64,000 bases of DNA from Rallus limicola. Taxonomy: Eukaryota > Chordata > Aves > Gruiformes > Rallidae. Position numbers and translations under genes: made by a program. The notes under the pieces were generated by a model that made no database searches, was not told the DNA's origin, and worked only from the letters and a program-made list of their open reading frames with translations. The DNA lies in assembly GCA_022605955.1 (NCBI GenBank), contig JAKCOZ010000003.1, positions 54,994,179-55,058,178 of the forward strand, written 5' to 3'. Every line of letters starts with the position of its first letter. The stretch's first letter is position 1. Positions 23,764-36,780 of this stretch are shown piece by piece.

Positions 23764-26700
23764 TGGTCATACAGGTCATACCTGTTTTGGCAAACATCAT
23801 GTGACAGGCTGCTAAATGGATAGATGTAGTCTTCTTGTTTTCTGTGAGCCTTATTGGTCCTTCTAGAAGGTGCTAAGTCTTCTTAAAATAAAGCAAATTG
23901 CTAAAAGATATTTGGTATAACCAAATTGCCAAACATTCTGAACATGAAAACACACATGACTGACCTCAGAAAAAAAATCATTAAAATACTCTGTTTCACA
24001 GGGCACATACTCTTATTTAAAAATAACATTCAAAAAGAAGAAATTGTATGTATGCTTTTTTTTTTGGTGCATTCTTTTAAATATTTGATATATAATTAAG
24101 ACTCATGTGAACTCAATCCTCTGCCATATAAATGAATGTATAAATACAGCCATGAGAGCCACTGCAGAGAAACTTGTGTATTGAACGTGAAAATAGTTCT
24201 TGTGTCAGGATAGGGCCTCTACTGATATCAGTTGCCTTCTCTTTCTGTAATCTAATCTTTATCAATTTGCATTTATTATAATTAATTGAATTTTTCTGCA
24301 CAGAGTTGTGATACTTAATTTGACCTTGCTGTTCCCATGCTTTGAAATGGGAAAGAACAACAGATACTATTGCAACAAGTGAGGACAAAAGCTATTCCCT
24401 GTCTCCTCCTAAATAAAAATCAAAACTTGCTCATCTTTAACAATACACTGATAACAAAATTAATGTGTTTTTTCTTTTCAAGTGGAACCAAATCATGCAC
24501 TCAGTTGTAGGGTGAGACTTTTGCAGAGGAACATAAATCAGTCAAAATGTTCTCACCAGAGTGCTTTCCTCTTTCATCCTGCTACTTCGTTATTGTGTTT
24601 CAGCTTCTTGTTATGGTCAATCTTGTTGGGGTAATTGGGCTGGTTATTTTTACCTTGCATCTCTAAAAAGGTGATTGGTTCCTCCCTGTAGCTGGTACTG
24701 TGCAGCCAAGTGCTACCCACCCGGCTGCATCATACCTGTGCCAAACTGTAATAGACTCCCACTGCTTGTAAAATGACAGATGGGATTTACTTTGATTTAT
24801 TGCTGTGTTGTGGGTAATTTACCTATAAAGTGTTCTGCTGTCTTGCATTATGGATTAGGTTTCTAACAGTTTTCCGTATGAAATTGCAGAGCAAGCTCGT
24901 TACAATTTCAGCCATGTTCATGATGACTATATAAAATTATCTGTGAAGGCATGAAGTTTTACTAGAGCTGGATTTTACACTGATCTTTTCACAATAATTG
25001 TCATAGGGTTACATGCTAAATAGATTGGGTTTTTTTAAATGGAAACATACACCAAGGAGCTAACTTTTTTTTTTCAGTCTCAGAATATAGCACAAATTAC
25101 CTTCTATCAAGAGAAAAATCTGTGATTCACACCTGATAGATAATAACTGGTAGCAATTATCCCAGTTACACTAGAATGATTGTGCCAGTGTTCTGTATGT
25201 GCAGAAGGAAATAGCACTCAATATTATCTAATATAATATTATGAGTGAGAAAATGATACTTGCTTTGCAGATTTTTTTCTTTGCGTTGTTAGTGAGGAAG
25301 GGAAGAAAAAATGATAGATTATTTTTATCTTGACTTTTAAATCATAATTCTCTCTCAACCTCACCCTGTGCCTTGCAGTTTGAGTAATTAAAGCGTGTCT
25401 GCTTTGACAATGTAATAATTTGTGTAAGACATGCAGTATAGATTTATAAATGCTTTGGAGTGCAGAGGATAAGAGTAGAACTTGTTGCCTGCAAAAGAAC
25501 GTTTTAAAACAGTCCTTTGTATTATATTGTATGCAAAATTAACAGTTTTCTTGATGTGGTTACTAACCTTGAAAAAATATTGGAACGCAAATTCAAGAAG
25601 CCTCTATTGGAACAGAGACTCAGTAATGAATATGACACTAAAATGGTTTTGTCCCCATCTCTTCTTATAAAATGCACCAGACTTACCTTTTACAGCAGAT
25701 TTCTGCAACGACAACAACAAAATAAATCAATAAAACCTTTAGAATATATTTTTGTAAATACTATTTACTAAAAGACTAATTAAAACAAATTTTTCATAAA
25801 AATTCACTAAGGGTATGGATTGGCTTTGTACAATTTGGGGTTAGAAAAATGTCATTTTTCCATAAGCAGCTATACAATCTCTATCTAGACAAAATATTTG
25901 TTCATCAGCTGCCTTTTGTTATGAGCAGCACCTGTAAACATTCAGGCAGAGCTGACTGAATGTATTTCTTTACTGCAGAATTTGATGTAAATATAAAAAT
26001 AATTTTATAAAGTTTAAAAAAAAATACTGAGCAATTTTTAATTAAAACTGAACAGAAGTCTTTGTGTGTTTCTTATTAGACATTTGATAGGAGCTGGTAA
26101 CCAGAGTTTAATGAATTAATTCCTCTAATTAAGATACCTCCCCATCCTTTTTTCTTTTCCAAATTTTTTTTTTGGGGGAGAGGGGACACTAGGTTTTTTT
26201 TTTACCCTGACTTTGTAGGGAATGTAAACAAGTGAGAGGAGCAGGTGTTCACCTGGCAGAGGAGCCTAGTTCTCTTTGTTGCTGCTTCAGTCCTGCACAG
26301 CATCAGGATTTTTTTAGCCCTTATTTGGGTAGCATCTGTCAGCGTCAGAAGATGGATGTGGCCTCTCCTCAGCAGAGTAACTCCAACACCAGCAGCAGCC
26401 CGAGAGACTAACACTGAAGGAAAACTGAGGCAGGGAGCCCCAAAAGATAACTGACTGACCAGTGCAGCAGAGGTACTCGAGAGGCATCCTATGGTATGCC
26501 TGCAAGGTAAAAAGCATCTGAAAGTAGCAGGAGCCAAAGGTTACATGAAGTGGGAGGCAGGGAGGGATGAAGACAGGAAAGAACTCAGACTGCTCCGGGG
26601 TGAGAAGCTGTCGGCTTGTTTTAGGGAAGAACTGTGATAGACATAGGAGCATATAAAGAGGGATTTGTTGATGACCCTTGAATTCACCTGCTGAGAAGAC

Positions 26701-28593
26701 CCTCCCATTGGGAAGTACATTTCCTTAACTGGAAAATAATCTGAAATTATTTGATATGCCCTCTGATTTTTGGGCAGAGGGGTAGAGATGAGTGTTTTAT
26801 TACCACCTGTATCTCCCCCACTTACCTGGAGAATCAGCAACTCCTATAAGTGGACAGGTCAATAAAATAAGAGAAGAAACCCAAAATGAGTAATCAGTGA
26901 TAATAATTGCCTGGACACCATCTCACATCACCCAGTAAGCCGGCTGCAAGATTTTGGGTTGCATGGGCAGAGACAGGTTAGCACCTGATAATCCCTGCTC
27001 AATAGGTGGACCTGTAAAGTAGACAACAGTATTTACTGTTCAAATAGTTTTGCTAGAAAAAAAAAACTGAAAGGAAGTAAATGAACCGCTATGAAAGGGA
27101 AAAAAGAGATAAAAAACTCTAATGGACTATATTGGGCCTTTGATTTTAAAGCAAAACTGCAAAAATCAGTGAGTGACTGAGAAGCAATGGCACAGTAAAA
27201 ACCAATTGTATATGTAACTCAATAAATGCAAATATAATTCTTTATTGGTGAAAGATTGTTTTAGGAATTTCCGGTTGCCAAAAAAGAAACTGGCTCTTGC
27301 TCTGTAAGAAATCATTATTTGGGGGAGATAGAAAAGGATGGTGTAACTTTGCCAAATAGTACCAAGTCCAGAAATTATTTGGGACAGACGTAAACCCTAA
27401 CTCTTAATTATTTTTAACTTAGCTTTCTTTTCTTCCACAGTTTCTCAATCTACCAGTCTTTACCGGCAGATGCCTGTGTCCCAGGCCTTCTCTGCATTTA
27501 GCAGAGAAATTTTTATTCTTTTTAAAACCCTACACAGAAGCTGTCTATTTTGTGGGGTTCAGAGAAGATAGTACCCTCATCTAATCCTTCCACTACTTTT
27601 GCCATTGCAAGAAAAGAAAGCTTTTATTTTCTGAAGGATGTGGTGCCTTTTATGTCAATGAAGTAAGATCTTCCCGAGGGAGGGTACAGCGACGTAATTA
27701 CATAGAATAATGTGACAAAGCAGAGAAAAGGAGAAAAAAAAGTGAATAATGAAAGCATTGTACTGTGGCATATCCATTAATATTAGGTGTATGCCCCATT
27801 GCATGTGACATTTACATTTGCAGTACAGTTATGAAGAGAGTATGGAACAATCCTGTGGCAGACTGAGAAAATGAGCTGTCTCTAACTGCAGAAAGCAGTT
27901 CCTTGATGGGGTGTCCTGGGTTTCTATCTCATACCAAGCCTAAAGGCACAAAATTGCTCAAAACAGAGTTTAATTTACATTATATGGAACTTCCAATATA
28001 CTTTCCCTCTGTGGCCGAGAGGGCTTCTGTGTTGGCCATCAATTTGAGGAAATGTAAGTATCAGATGTGAAAAACAGGAGGACATGACAGCTTACACTTG
28101 AAGAGGCTGCTGCTTTAGCCCTTAAAATCATTAGGTTACCATAAGTAGTTGTTATTATTTATAGTGAGGTTCTTACATAAAACTGGAATTTTAGCCAAAG
28201 CAATGTTCAGTTTCCATAGTTCTCAGGAATTATCATCATAGAGCCCATGGGCTATGTTTGTTTATGATGGCTCAAAATGGTATTTCACTGTCTACACGGC
28301 TTTAAAATGTTTTGTTGTGAGGACATTCAAAATTCTTCTAGCTTTGTTTTCACATTCAGTTAAGAAAGAAAATGCAGATGAAAAGCCTTAGCAGCTTGGT
28401 TACCTGTGTTTTTCATCGAGCCTGTCTGTTGCACAGTCAGTGTACTGCTACTCTCAGGTAGGTTTCCTTACAATTTCATAGTCATTGCACAAAACTTTTG
28501 TAGTCTAGACCAGATGTTTCTCCAAGACTGACAAGGGGGCTGCTGATCTTTATTTGTCCACTGCATGCTTAAAAACCAAGCCCTTCACCAAAC

Positions 28594-28660
28594 AAAACTA
28601 AACTAAGCTAAATTAAGCTGAAACCAAACTAAACCAAATAAATCAAAACAAAATTCTTTT
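28594..28660. repeat. A-rich, pyrimidine-poor degenerate repeat (AAACTAAA-like)
   Basis: Imperfect iterations of ACTAAA, GCTAAATTA and ACCAAACTAAA run for about 65 bases. It looks like a decayed simple repeat. Confidence 0.65.
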
Positions 28661-29976
28661 ACATAAAACCAAACACTTTGCATTGCACACCTGGAAGAAC
28701 TGCCCTTGGCAGGGCTATGCAGTTACCAGGTCAGCTTCAGGGTCCTGCGTTGCAGCCTGTTAATGAGGTGCCATTGCCACTGCTGGTAATGGTCTGTAGA
28801 CTGTTAATTTAGAGTAAAAGTGCACATGTGAAAGAATAGCCACTGTTGGCTATTATACAACCAATGGTACTACAGTGCAAATTGCTTCACTTTCCCTGGA
28901 AGCAAAGACTCCTTTACTCTAAAACTAAGGTAAATTTTGAAAAAATTGTAGGCGCTGAGAAGCACGCTCCTAAAAATTCTTAATATGGGAAGAAATAGGT
29001 ATTTTATACATCTGATTTCTGTTAAGTCAAAGAAAGTGTAAACAATCCTGAGGTCTCTTTGGTTTTTAATCTTTTACAGAATTTATTAAGGATCCTTTGC
29101 TATCCTTTCACTACATTCACGTTTTTTCATAGCCTCTTACAGATGTTTTGCCCACTCCTCCCAAGCTGTCTCTATTTCTCCTTGCTATGGAAGAAGGAAA
29201 AAAGAAAGTAAAGATAATTGTTTGACAGAAGTTCCATTATTTCTCTTCAGCAGATACAGCTTTGTGACTTTACCTTTGGATGAACCCAACTATATTGAAT
29301 AAAACAATTTCCCTGAGTGTTTCTGCAGAAATGATCAGCACAGAAATACAGTATCATCATTTGTTTGAGAGTTAAGTCTCCACAGACATGTGGGAAGTAT
29401 TCCACTGTTACTAAGAACTTTCTGTCTGTCTTTTTGGAGAATAAAAAATTAGACTTAGTCCGTATATAAGATTTATAGCATTTGGATGACTGAGTGGTTG
29501 ATGCATTGAACTCTTTCTTCACAAGCAGGATTGTTTGTCTATTGTTTGTAGAAAGCTATAAATCCCTTAAAATATGTTCTTTGCAGAATACGCTCTGTTG
29601 GCTTTTGTATCCCTGATAGGCTTTCTAGCTCTCACATTTCTCATTTTATTCTAATTAAAGATTATCTTCTAAGTCTTATTAAAACTTAGTAAATTTTTTC
29701 TGTACCTAGTGAGTAACTTCCTTAATTCTGGAATACAAGAAGATATATCCTGTCAACCACAGGCATTCCTCTGGAACCATCAGGTCTATAATGATGCTTT
29801 TCAAAGAAGTAGAAAGGTTGCTTGGAGTACTGCTTTACTGCCATGGCTGTCATTTATCAGAGAGGTCTTCAGGTGCCATAAATTCATTTCCCTAAGGGGG
29901 TCTTTGAAGTGTTTATACTTAAGACTAGATAAAGACAAGGTAGGGAGAAGAAGAGAAAAGAAGATTACAGATTTTC

Positions 29977-29991
29977 TTTTTTTTTTTTTTT
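29977..29991. repeat. T homopolymer, 15 bases
   Basis: A run of 15 T follows a purine-rich stretch. On the minus strand this is a poly-A run, but the sequence beside it does not resemble any retrocopy I know. Confidence 0.7.
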
Positions 29992-31199
29992 AAGAAGAGG
30001 AGCAGTTTGTCAGACTGTTGCAGCTGGCACAGAAGGTTTGGAATTGTGAACATTGTGAGCTCCTGTGTTAACCTCAGTGATTCATTTGGAGAATCAACAG
30101 TCTTACAAACAGTTTTAGAATATCTAAAAAATTAATAATATCTTCAAGCCTCCTTTATGAGCAGAAGGGCTCTTTTCACCATGCAGCAACAAACTTTATG
30201 CTCAAATAAAATATGCAGGAAGGTTTCAGACTATATATGTGAAGCAATAAATAAAAGTAATAATAGCATTAGTGATGTTACCTGCTCAGAACAGAGATTT
30301 TTCTGGTCTCCTCTAGCTCCCGTGGTTCTTAAAAAAATCTTATTAGTTAGCTGTCTGACATTGACTCAGATGTTTACATGTGAAATGCCTGCAAGGAGGT
30401 GGATTAATTGCAGCCAAAGGTCCTGTGCAGACACTCCTTTCCTACAAGTAGCATCTGTGGGGATGAGTCTTTGTCAGTGTTTCCCACCACCTTGATTTTG
30501 TGTAAGTGATTATACTTTAATGGAAAAGCAAGGTGAAATGTGATCATCTACATCACTGTTTCTATCCCTTTGGAAAAACAAGAGAACTTTCTGTCTTTCT
30601 GTAGCTTAGTATGAACTTATCAGGGAAAGCAGAAAAGAGACTGAGAGATGCCTAGGCCAGAAGAAACATTTCCTTGTCATTAGGACACTGCAGTGAAATG
30701 TGGGTAGGACAGTTTCAGGTCTCTGATCAGAGGTCAAAACAAGCAATACATTCTATAGCTGATCAACTGGATCATCTTTGTTTACTGAGGAATCTCTTTA
30801 TCTTTCCCTTTAGCTTTGTACAGATTTTCCCATGCATGATAAACTTGCCATTCAAGTGTCATTGAAATGGATCCATTTTAAATAACAAGTTCTTTTTGAT
30901 GAATTGACATTTTCAACTAATTAATAAAAAAAATCTGACAACCCATAACTAGAGCCAGAATTTCCAGGATCAGCAGCTGTATCCTGCCAGTGTCTGTGTC
31001 TTGTTTGTGCGGATGCTGCTGGTAGCAGTGATGGTGGCACAACACCAAGCAGATGTAACAAATATGGTGCTAACAAAAATTCCCCCCACCCCCCCTTCTT
31101 GTTACAATTATTAAACGATGCCTACAAAGTTGCTCAATTTCAACTTAATTATACCTTTTTCTGTATTCTTTTTCTAAATTACTGCTTCAAATTTCTTCT

Positions 31200-31560
31200 T
31201 GAAGTGACTGGATTTCCTGTGGGCGAGATGCTAACAGCAGAGCACGCCCGTATAGCCGAAGGCATTGGGAAAGGTGCTGGATCTAGCATTGTACAAGGCT
31301 TCCGTGTTGCAGGGTCAGTGGGGAAGGGTGAAGCCCATGCCGCGGGGAACCAGTGCTCCGGATGGGCAGACCCAGCATGCATCTCTAAAAAAAGGTCATG
31401 CAGATGAAAACAGGTGATTGACTCTTGTCACGCTGTGTTCATAGTCAGCATCAGAGGTGGCTGCAGTGTGCATTCGGTGCCTAGGGATGGATATCCCCGT
31501 GACAGGTCCTCGAGCTGCACCAAGTGCTGCTTCTGCCGAGTTGAACTGAAGGAGTGACTG
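31200..31560. other. Unexplained CpG-containing block in intron 4
   Basis: This segment is visibly richer in G+C than its surroundings and holds about 13 CpG dinucleotides in roughly 300 bases, including GCCGCGG near 31340 and TCCGGA near 31358. Neighbouring intron sequence has long stretches without any CpG. A + frame stays open from 31099 to 31407 and a minus frame from 31179 to 31382, but neither product resembles a family I know. It could be a regulatory element, a decayed insertion or a small CpG island. I do not assign a function. Confidence 0.5.
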
Positions 31561-31696
31561 AAGAGAGAGGAGCTGATCTCCCTCTCTCCCTGCTTTCACT
31601 GGAGTGCATGTGAGTGGGTAACTCCTCCTGCCTCCTCTCCTTCCACTCCAGGCAATTTTTAAAATGTGTATTGTTTTTTAATGGCACAGGAATACT

Positions 31697-31720
31697 GGGG
31701 GGGGTGGGGGGGTGGGAGGG
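31697..31720 (+). other. Strong G-quadruplex motif
   Basis: Four G tracts of 8, 7, 3 and 3 bases are separated by single bases (T, T, A). This fits the canonical pattern of four runs of at least three G with very short loops. A GA microsatellite (31722-31734) follows at once. Because it lies on the coding strand, the motif would also be present in HCN1 pre-mRNA. Confidence 0.85.
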
Positions 31721-33599
31721 AAGAGAGAGAGAGAAAGGAAAAGAAATCCAAAGTATTCAGAAGATAAGAAAAATTGTCTAAGATGACTGGAGAGGTATTA
31801 AATTTCACTTTGAAACTGGCAACTTTAAGGATCCCATTACAGCATATCTGATATTTTAAAATAAGCTGTCATCTGTACAATATTTTTCTCATTAAAAAAG
31901 AAAATCATCCCACCTTAGACCAGATAGTTTCACCTACAGTAGCATGGAGAAGAGATGCTTTTCTTTTTATGCCTCTGGGCTTTGATAGTTGTTTCATTAA
32001 ATCAGAGTTCTGTCATTGCCTCTGTGAAGAGAGGAACTGAGTCTGGTTTTCATGCTCATTCTCTCCCCTTCCCTCCCCTTTTCAAAACAGTGAAAAGCAA
32101 ATTTGTGCAAGATAAAGAACAGACTAAGAAAAGAAAGCCTATTCAGAAAATTCCCTATAACTTAATTAATTTCTCAGTTACACTAATTGAAAAGAACAAT
32201 AATAAGAGATTGTGGGGTTTTTGGCAATTGAAAGGAAATGTTTAATTACTGTGTGTAAGTAAAATGACAGCTTAAAGCATTCTTGCAAGCAACAATGCTC
32301 TTTAGGGGGTAATTAGTGAAAAATAGATAGTAAACAGATGATAGCTTTTAGGCTAAACAAATCACTTCAGTTCCATCTCATGATGAAGAACTATAAAAGT
32401 GAACCTATCACACCATTCAGCAGGAAAATTTTAATCTTGATCTAAGGTTGTTTTTAAACTTTTTTTGTTCTGTAAAAATATTTGTATTCAAAGCAGAGTA
32501 GCAGTGAAGACAGCAGATTGTAGAAATATCTCTGGATTTGTAGTGAATTCAGCTATTTGGTGACTGAGATGGACAGGTGATCTTATGGCTTTGTCCCTAT
32601 TGAAATGAGATAACCAAATATTTGGTGGGTCATTTCTGAACACACCTATCTCTTTGGTCATTTGAGAACCATCTGTACTTATTCATTTGCAGTAGATACG
32701 GTTACCACTGCTGATCATAATCCTGTGAGTACATGTGAAGGGTAGTGCAAACTTCAAGTCTGACCAGGTACTTGGTTAGAGGTTGTCCTTTGGTGCCATG
32801 ACAGTCAGCTGATCTGGTTTATGAAATAAACTGCCTTTGTTGGCCTCTCTGAGGATGATGCATAAATGAAAGGTGTTTCTTAATTAGATGTCAGCCCTTT
32901 TTCCAGTGTGGTTAGAGGAACAAGCACAAGAGAGACATGGGGAGTGTCATCTTGTCCCCATTTGAAACAGGAAGATATTTCAACATATAAATCCTTTTTT
33001 TGTTTTCCTAATAATACTAGTCAAGGCTGGGATGGAAAAGATTTTAAAAGGATAAACTGTACAAACTCCAGGCATAGAGTAACCCTTGTAACGGCACTAC
33101 GATGTTTCTGGATTCCTGGTTGAATTTACAAGGATCCGCTTTAGCCAAGCAGAGGGAAACTGTCTGCATCTCTCCAGTGAGTATGAAGCAGGAGCCTAAA
33201 AAGACTATTTTTAATCCCAGAACAGAATCAGTGAGACCCCACCTATACAGATGAAAGAGCTGTTGTTATGTGGAAGAGAATGAGTGTTGTAAATAGCAAA
33301 TAAATGGTAGCAGCTACTGAGGATGATGCTGTTAAATGTTGAATAAGACTGAATAGAAGTTCAGCTTAAACACTACAGGAACATCTACCCAGAATTCTTT
33401 ATACCTTGGAAAGGTGTTTTTGACCTTTCTCTTTTCTGTTCTCCAGTAATCTAAAATCCATTCACGTCCCCAACAAAGGGTGGCAGGTAAGAGTTTAGAG
33501 CTGTGCTGTGTTTGCATAATGTGGGGTCCTTGATGAGAAACACTTGTTAGCAAGGTGGGATTCCCTTGCTGTAGACATGAGCCCATCAGTGATCATGTT

Positions 33600-33910
33600 C
33601 TGCATCGACCGGTAGCTGAAGCTGCAGGCTGGAGGCATCAGCACAGCTAATATGGCGGCAGACCTGGTATGTTATGGTTTGGTTCCATAACTGTGAATCA
33701 AGGCACACAAAACAGTCGGTGAATGGGTGGTATGACTGACAACAGCTGCAGAGAGCTGATAATAACTTTGCAGACCTTGTATCACCCGTCTGACAGGTTC
33801 ATTAAAGAGCACCTTTGCAGTCTGAGACAGAAAAGATGCATGTACCAGTATCCTTCCGGATCTGTGTGCCTGCCCAGACTCCCGCAGGCGAACAATGGCT
33901 GAGTCAGGAA
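33600..33910. other. Second, weaker CpG cluster with AP-1-like site
   Basis: Several CpGs stand close together (GACCGG near 33610, GGCGG near 33656, CAGTCGG near 33715, CACCCGT near 33785, TTCCGG near 33857, CCGCAGGCG near 33884). A TGAGTCA consensus AP-1 site lies at about 33900. No ORF or repeat explains it. A distal regulatory role is possible but unproven. Confidence 0.35.
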
Positions 33911-35889
33911 TAGGGCTTCCTTGTTTTTTGTGAGCAGTAGTTTTACCTCATTTACACCACTAATGCCTGCAGCTAGTGATGTGTTAAGGAGTTAAAGAAG
34001 ACAGAAATACCAGGTTCTCGGAATAAAAGTGACAAGAGAAAATTTAATTAAAAAAATCTGTTAAACAGACATTAATAAATAAGCTATGCAATTCTTCTCA
34101 CTCCTCACCCAATACTCTGTATCTTAAAGTCTTATTATTAACATATAACCCACTATGGTCCAAGGATAGGAAGTTCTCATGAATGTAAAAAAAAAAGTGT
34201 AGCCTGATGTCTATGATTGCCTCAGGTTTCTCCAGTTCTTTCTGGGAGAATCAAGACTCAGGGATTTTTTTTGCAGACATTTTTATTTCTACAGATAATT
34301 CATTCAGCAAACAGAAATAATATGTGATATTTAGACATACTACTGCACAGCCCAGCTAGTGAGTTGGAACTATTGAATACAGGGTAGAGAGACCATTTTA
34401 AAAGCTTGCAAACCATCTATTATCTGATTTCTTCAATGATTAAGTGAAAAAGGCAAACTAATTTATTTCACAAGGGAGATGGATATCATTAAAAAAAGGG
34501 AAATGTGCCATATAAAATCACAGACTTTTGGGGGGTAACAGATGTAATTTTTACATACCATTTTAATGGTGTTTCATAGCAAAATATAGGAAATTTAGTT
34601 GAAAAAGCTTATAAAGTGTCTTTATCAAAGCCACTACTTTAAAATGTGCCGTGTTCTCATTTAAAATAGTCTCTTTCAGTGGAAGCTATGTATTTTCATT
34701 ATGTGTTATTTGCACAGAATTTTGAAAATCTTACCCCTTTAATCTTAAAAAGTATATTTTGATGAAATATTTTTAAAAAGTGATGTTACTCACTTTCCAT
34801 AAGGAGAAAGACTGTTCCCCTTTCTATTCTTTCAGTAGTCATTCACTGCACTTGCAGTTGTCCTCCTGCAGAATGAAATCTTAGAGAATGAAATATAGAT
34901 ATACTGCTTAAAAATTAATTGCCTGTGAATTTTTGGTCAGATGAAAATTCGGTTTGCATTTCTTATATTTAAGGAATTTAATTTGAGTGATATGTCAACA
35001 TTCAGTTGAATACCAGATCTAAGCACAGTAGACATTACAGATGTTTCTGTGGACTGTAAAGCAATGTTATTTTTATATGTTTTTTTTAACTAAGAAATAA
35101 CATTTCCTGCAAATTTAATAGTGTAATTCCATTATTTGTTTTCCAAGTCCACTTATGCATTTGTAAAATTTTGAGAAACAGGCTATAAAACCGCTCATGT
35201 ATTTAATATGGCAAAGCCTGTCCCCAGCTCTGGTTCTTTGCAAACATGTGATCATTGTTTAGTCCTGTGTCCATAGAGCTCTTGTCATCTCAGCTAGGTA
35301 TGAGCGCTGCATGAAGGGGACATGGGTAATAACAAACATACTTGCCCCAAAGCAAAATTTTCCTCCAAAAACATTAACCTATTCAGACTCCAAGAAAATT
35401 TATATCCATTTTCTATTTTTAAAAAACAACAAAACAGTCCCAAAAAGTGCATCATTTTATTTTAGCTTAAAAGATTTTATATTCCAATTTGGATAGCTTC
35501 AACATGAAACTGTTTGCTTAGACAACCATGCAGATGCCATCCCTCCTGTTCTGTATCTTGGGATTCCTGTTGAACCTCTCCTCTTTTCCTGAAAGGTTGT
35601 CTGTGAGATACCTCCTGGAGAGAAGTGATGGACCTGAAACTCCATGAATAAGCAAACTAATGTCAAACTGAGACAGCATTAAATATTTAGATGCTTAGAA
35701 GTAATTCCTTCCTCAAATAGTTTATAAAGTTTTTCAATGGAAAAGAAAATACTTGAAAAAATATGTAGGAAGAAAATAAAATATAGTGCCTAGCAAAGCG
35801 AAGGACAAGAGGAGAGATGAAGCTCCTCAGTCTCAACTCATTTCAAAGGTCTTATAACACAATAGCACAGAGAAAATAGATTTCATTAT

Positions 35890-36780
35890 TGTGGTGGTTT
35901 CACCCTGGCTGGAAGCTAGTTACCCACCAGAGCTGCTGTATCACTTCCCTTTCCAGCTGGACAGAGGAGAAAATACATATTGAGAGGCTTAAGAGTCAAG
36001 ATAAGGACAGGGAGACATCATTCTGCAATTAGTGTCACAGGCAAAACAGTCTCAACACAGAATAAAGGAAAGAAAACTCTAATTTATTACACTGCACTGC
36101 ACACCCAGTGACACCAGAATGGGGAAATGAGAACTGCAACCAGATCTAAAAGGACCTCCTCCCACCCCTCCCTTCTTAAAAGACTTCACTTTAGTCATGA
36201 TTTCTCCCCCTTTTTCTCCAGCATTGTTGCAAGCTCTCCCCGGGCAAACCTGCTCCGGTGTGGGTCTCTCTCTTGCTCATCTCTGTGTCTCTGTCTCTCT
36301 CCACCAGCTGCAAGTGCTGGCAGGGGCTTGCTCCAATGCAGGTCACAGCATCTTCTGTTTGTCTCCACCTGCTCCAGTGTGGGGCTTCTCCATGGGCTGT
36401 AGGTGAGGTCTCAGCCTTTTCCATGGTCTGCAGCAGTACACCCGCTCCACCATGGGTTTCTCCACGGGCTGCAGGGGCATCTCCTCTCCCTACATTCTTT
36501 TCTGGCCTTGTGACTGCACAGATTCTTACATCTTCTGACTCCCTCTCTGGTGGCAAAAAGCAGCTGCTTCTGAGGTGTTTTTTTTCTGCTAAATGTGATT
36601 CCCAGAGGTGCTGTGACCATCCATGATGGGTTTGGCCTTGGTCAACGGCAGGTCTGGCCTTGAGCCGGCTGGTGTTTGCTCTGTGGGGCCTGCAGAGAAC
36701 TTCTGGCTGCTTCTTGCAGAAGCCAACATTGCAGCCCCCTTCTGCCAGTTGTTCCCCAGTTTGGTTGTAGGCCCATTGCA
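35890..36780 (+). mobile_element. Solo LTR of a second avian endogenous retrovirus type
   Basis: The stretch begins TGTGGTGGTTTCACCCTGG and continues with ACCCACCAGAGCTGCTGTAT, AAGATAAGGACAGGGAGA (35998 on), and CTCCTCCCACCCCTCCCTTC (36157 on). A middle part holds degenerate units of the type CTGCTCCRGTGTGGG plus TCCATGGGCTGYAGG, and the 3' part includes GAGCCGGCTGGTGTTTGCTC (36662 on). It closes in CCCATTGCA at 36780. I recognise this as a different bird ERV LTR from the one at 17.1 kb. No internal proviral sequence or partner LTR is present. The 5 bp flanks (ATTAT and AGTTT) do not match, so the insertion is old or the ends are slightly off. Open frames of 122 aa (+) and 196 aa (-) inside it are by-products of GC-rich repeats. 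Confidence 0.78.
36250..36475 (+). repeat. Degenerate internal repeats within the LTR
   Basis: Four diverged units begin CTGCTCC, CTTGCTCC, CCTGCTCC and CCCGCTCC at about 36250, 36325, 36367 and 36441. Each runs through a TG-rich GTGGG-like or ATGCAGG-like core, and the last two carry TCCATGGGCTGTAGG or TCCACGGGCTGCAGG. Copy-number variation of such units is a known property of this kind of LTR. Confidence 0.65.

Noticed and set aside
29977..29991. Poly-T as the tail of a minus-strand processed pseudogene
   Set aside because: The sequence beside it shows no recognisable spliced gene copy and no flanking duplication.
31099..31407. 102-codon open frame in the CpG-containing block
   Set aside because: The predicted product matches nothing I know, has no splice or start context, and an open frame of this size is expected in a GC-richer patch.
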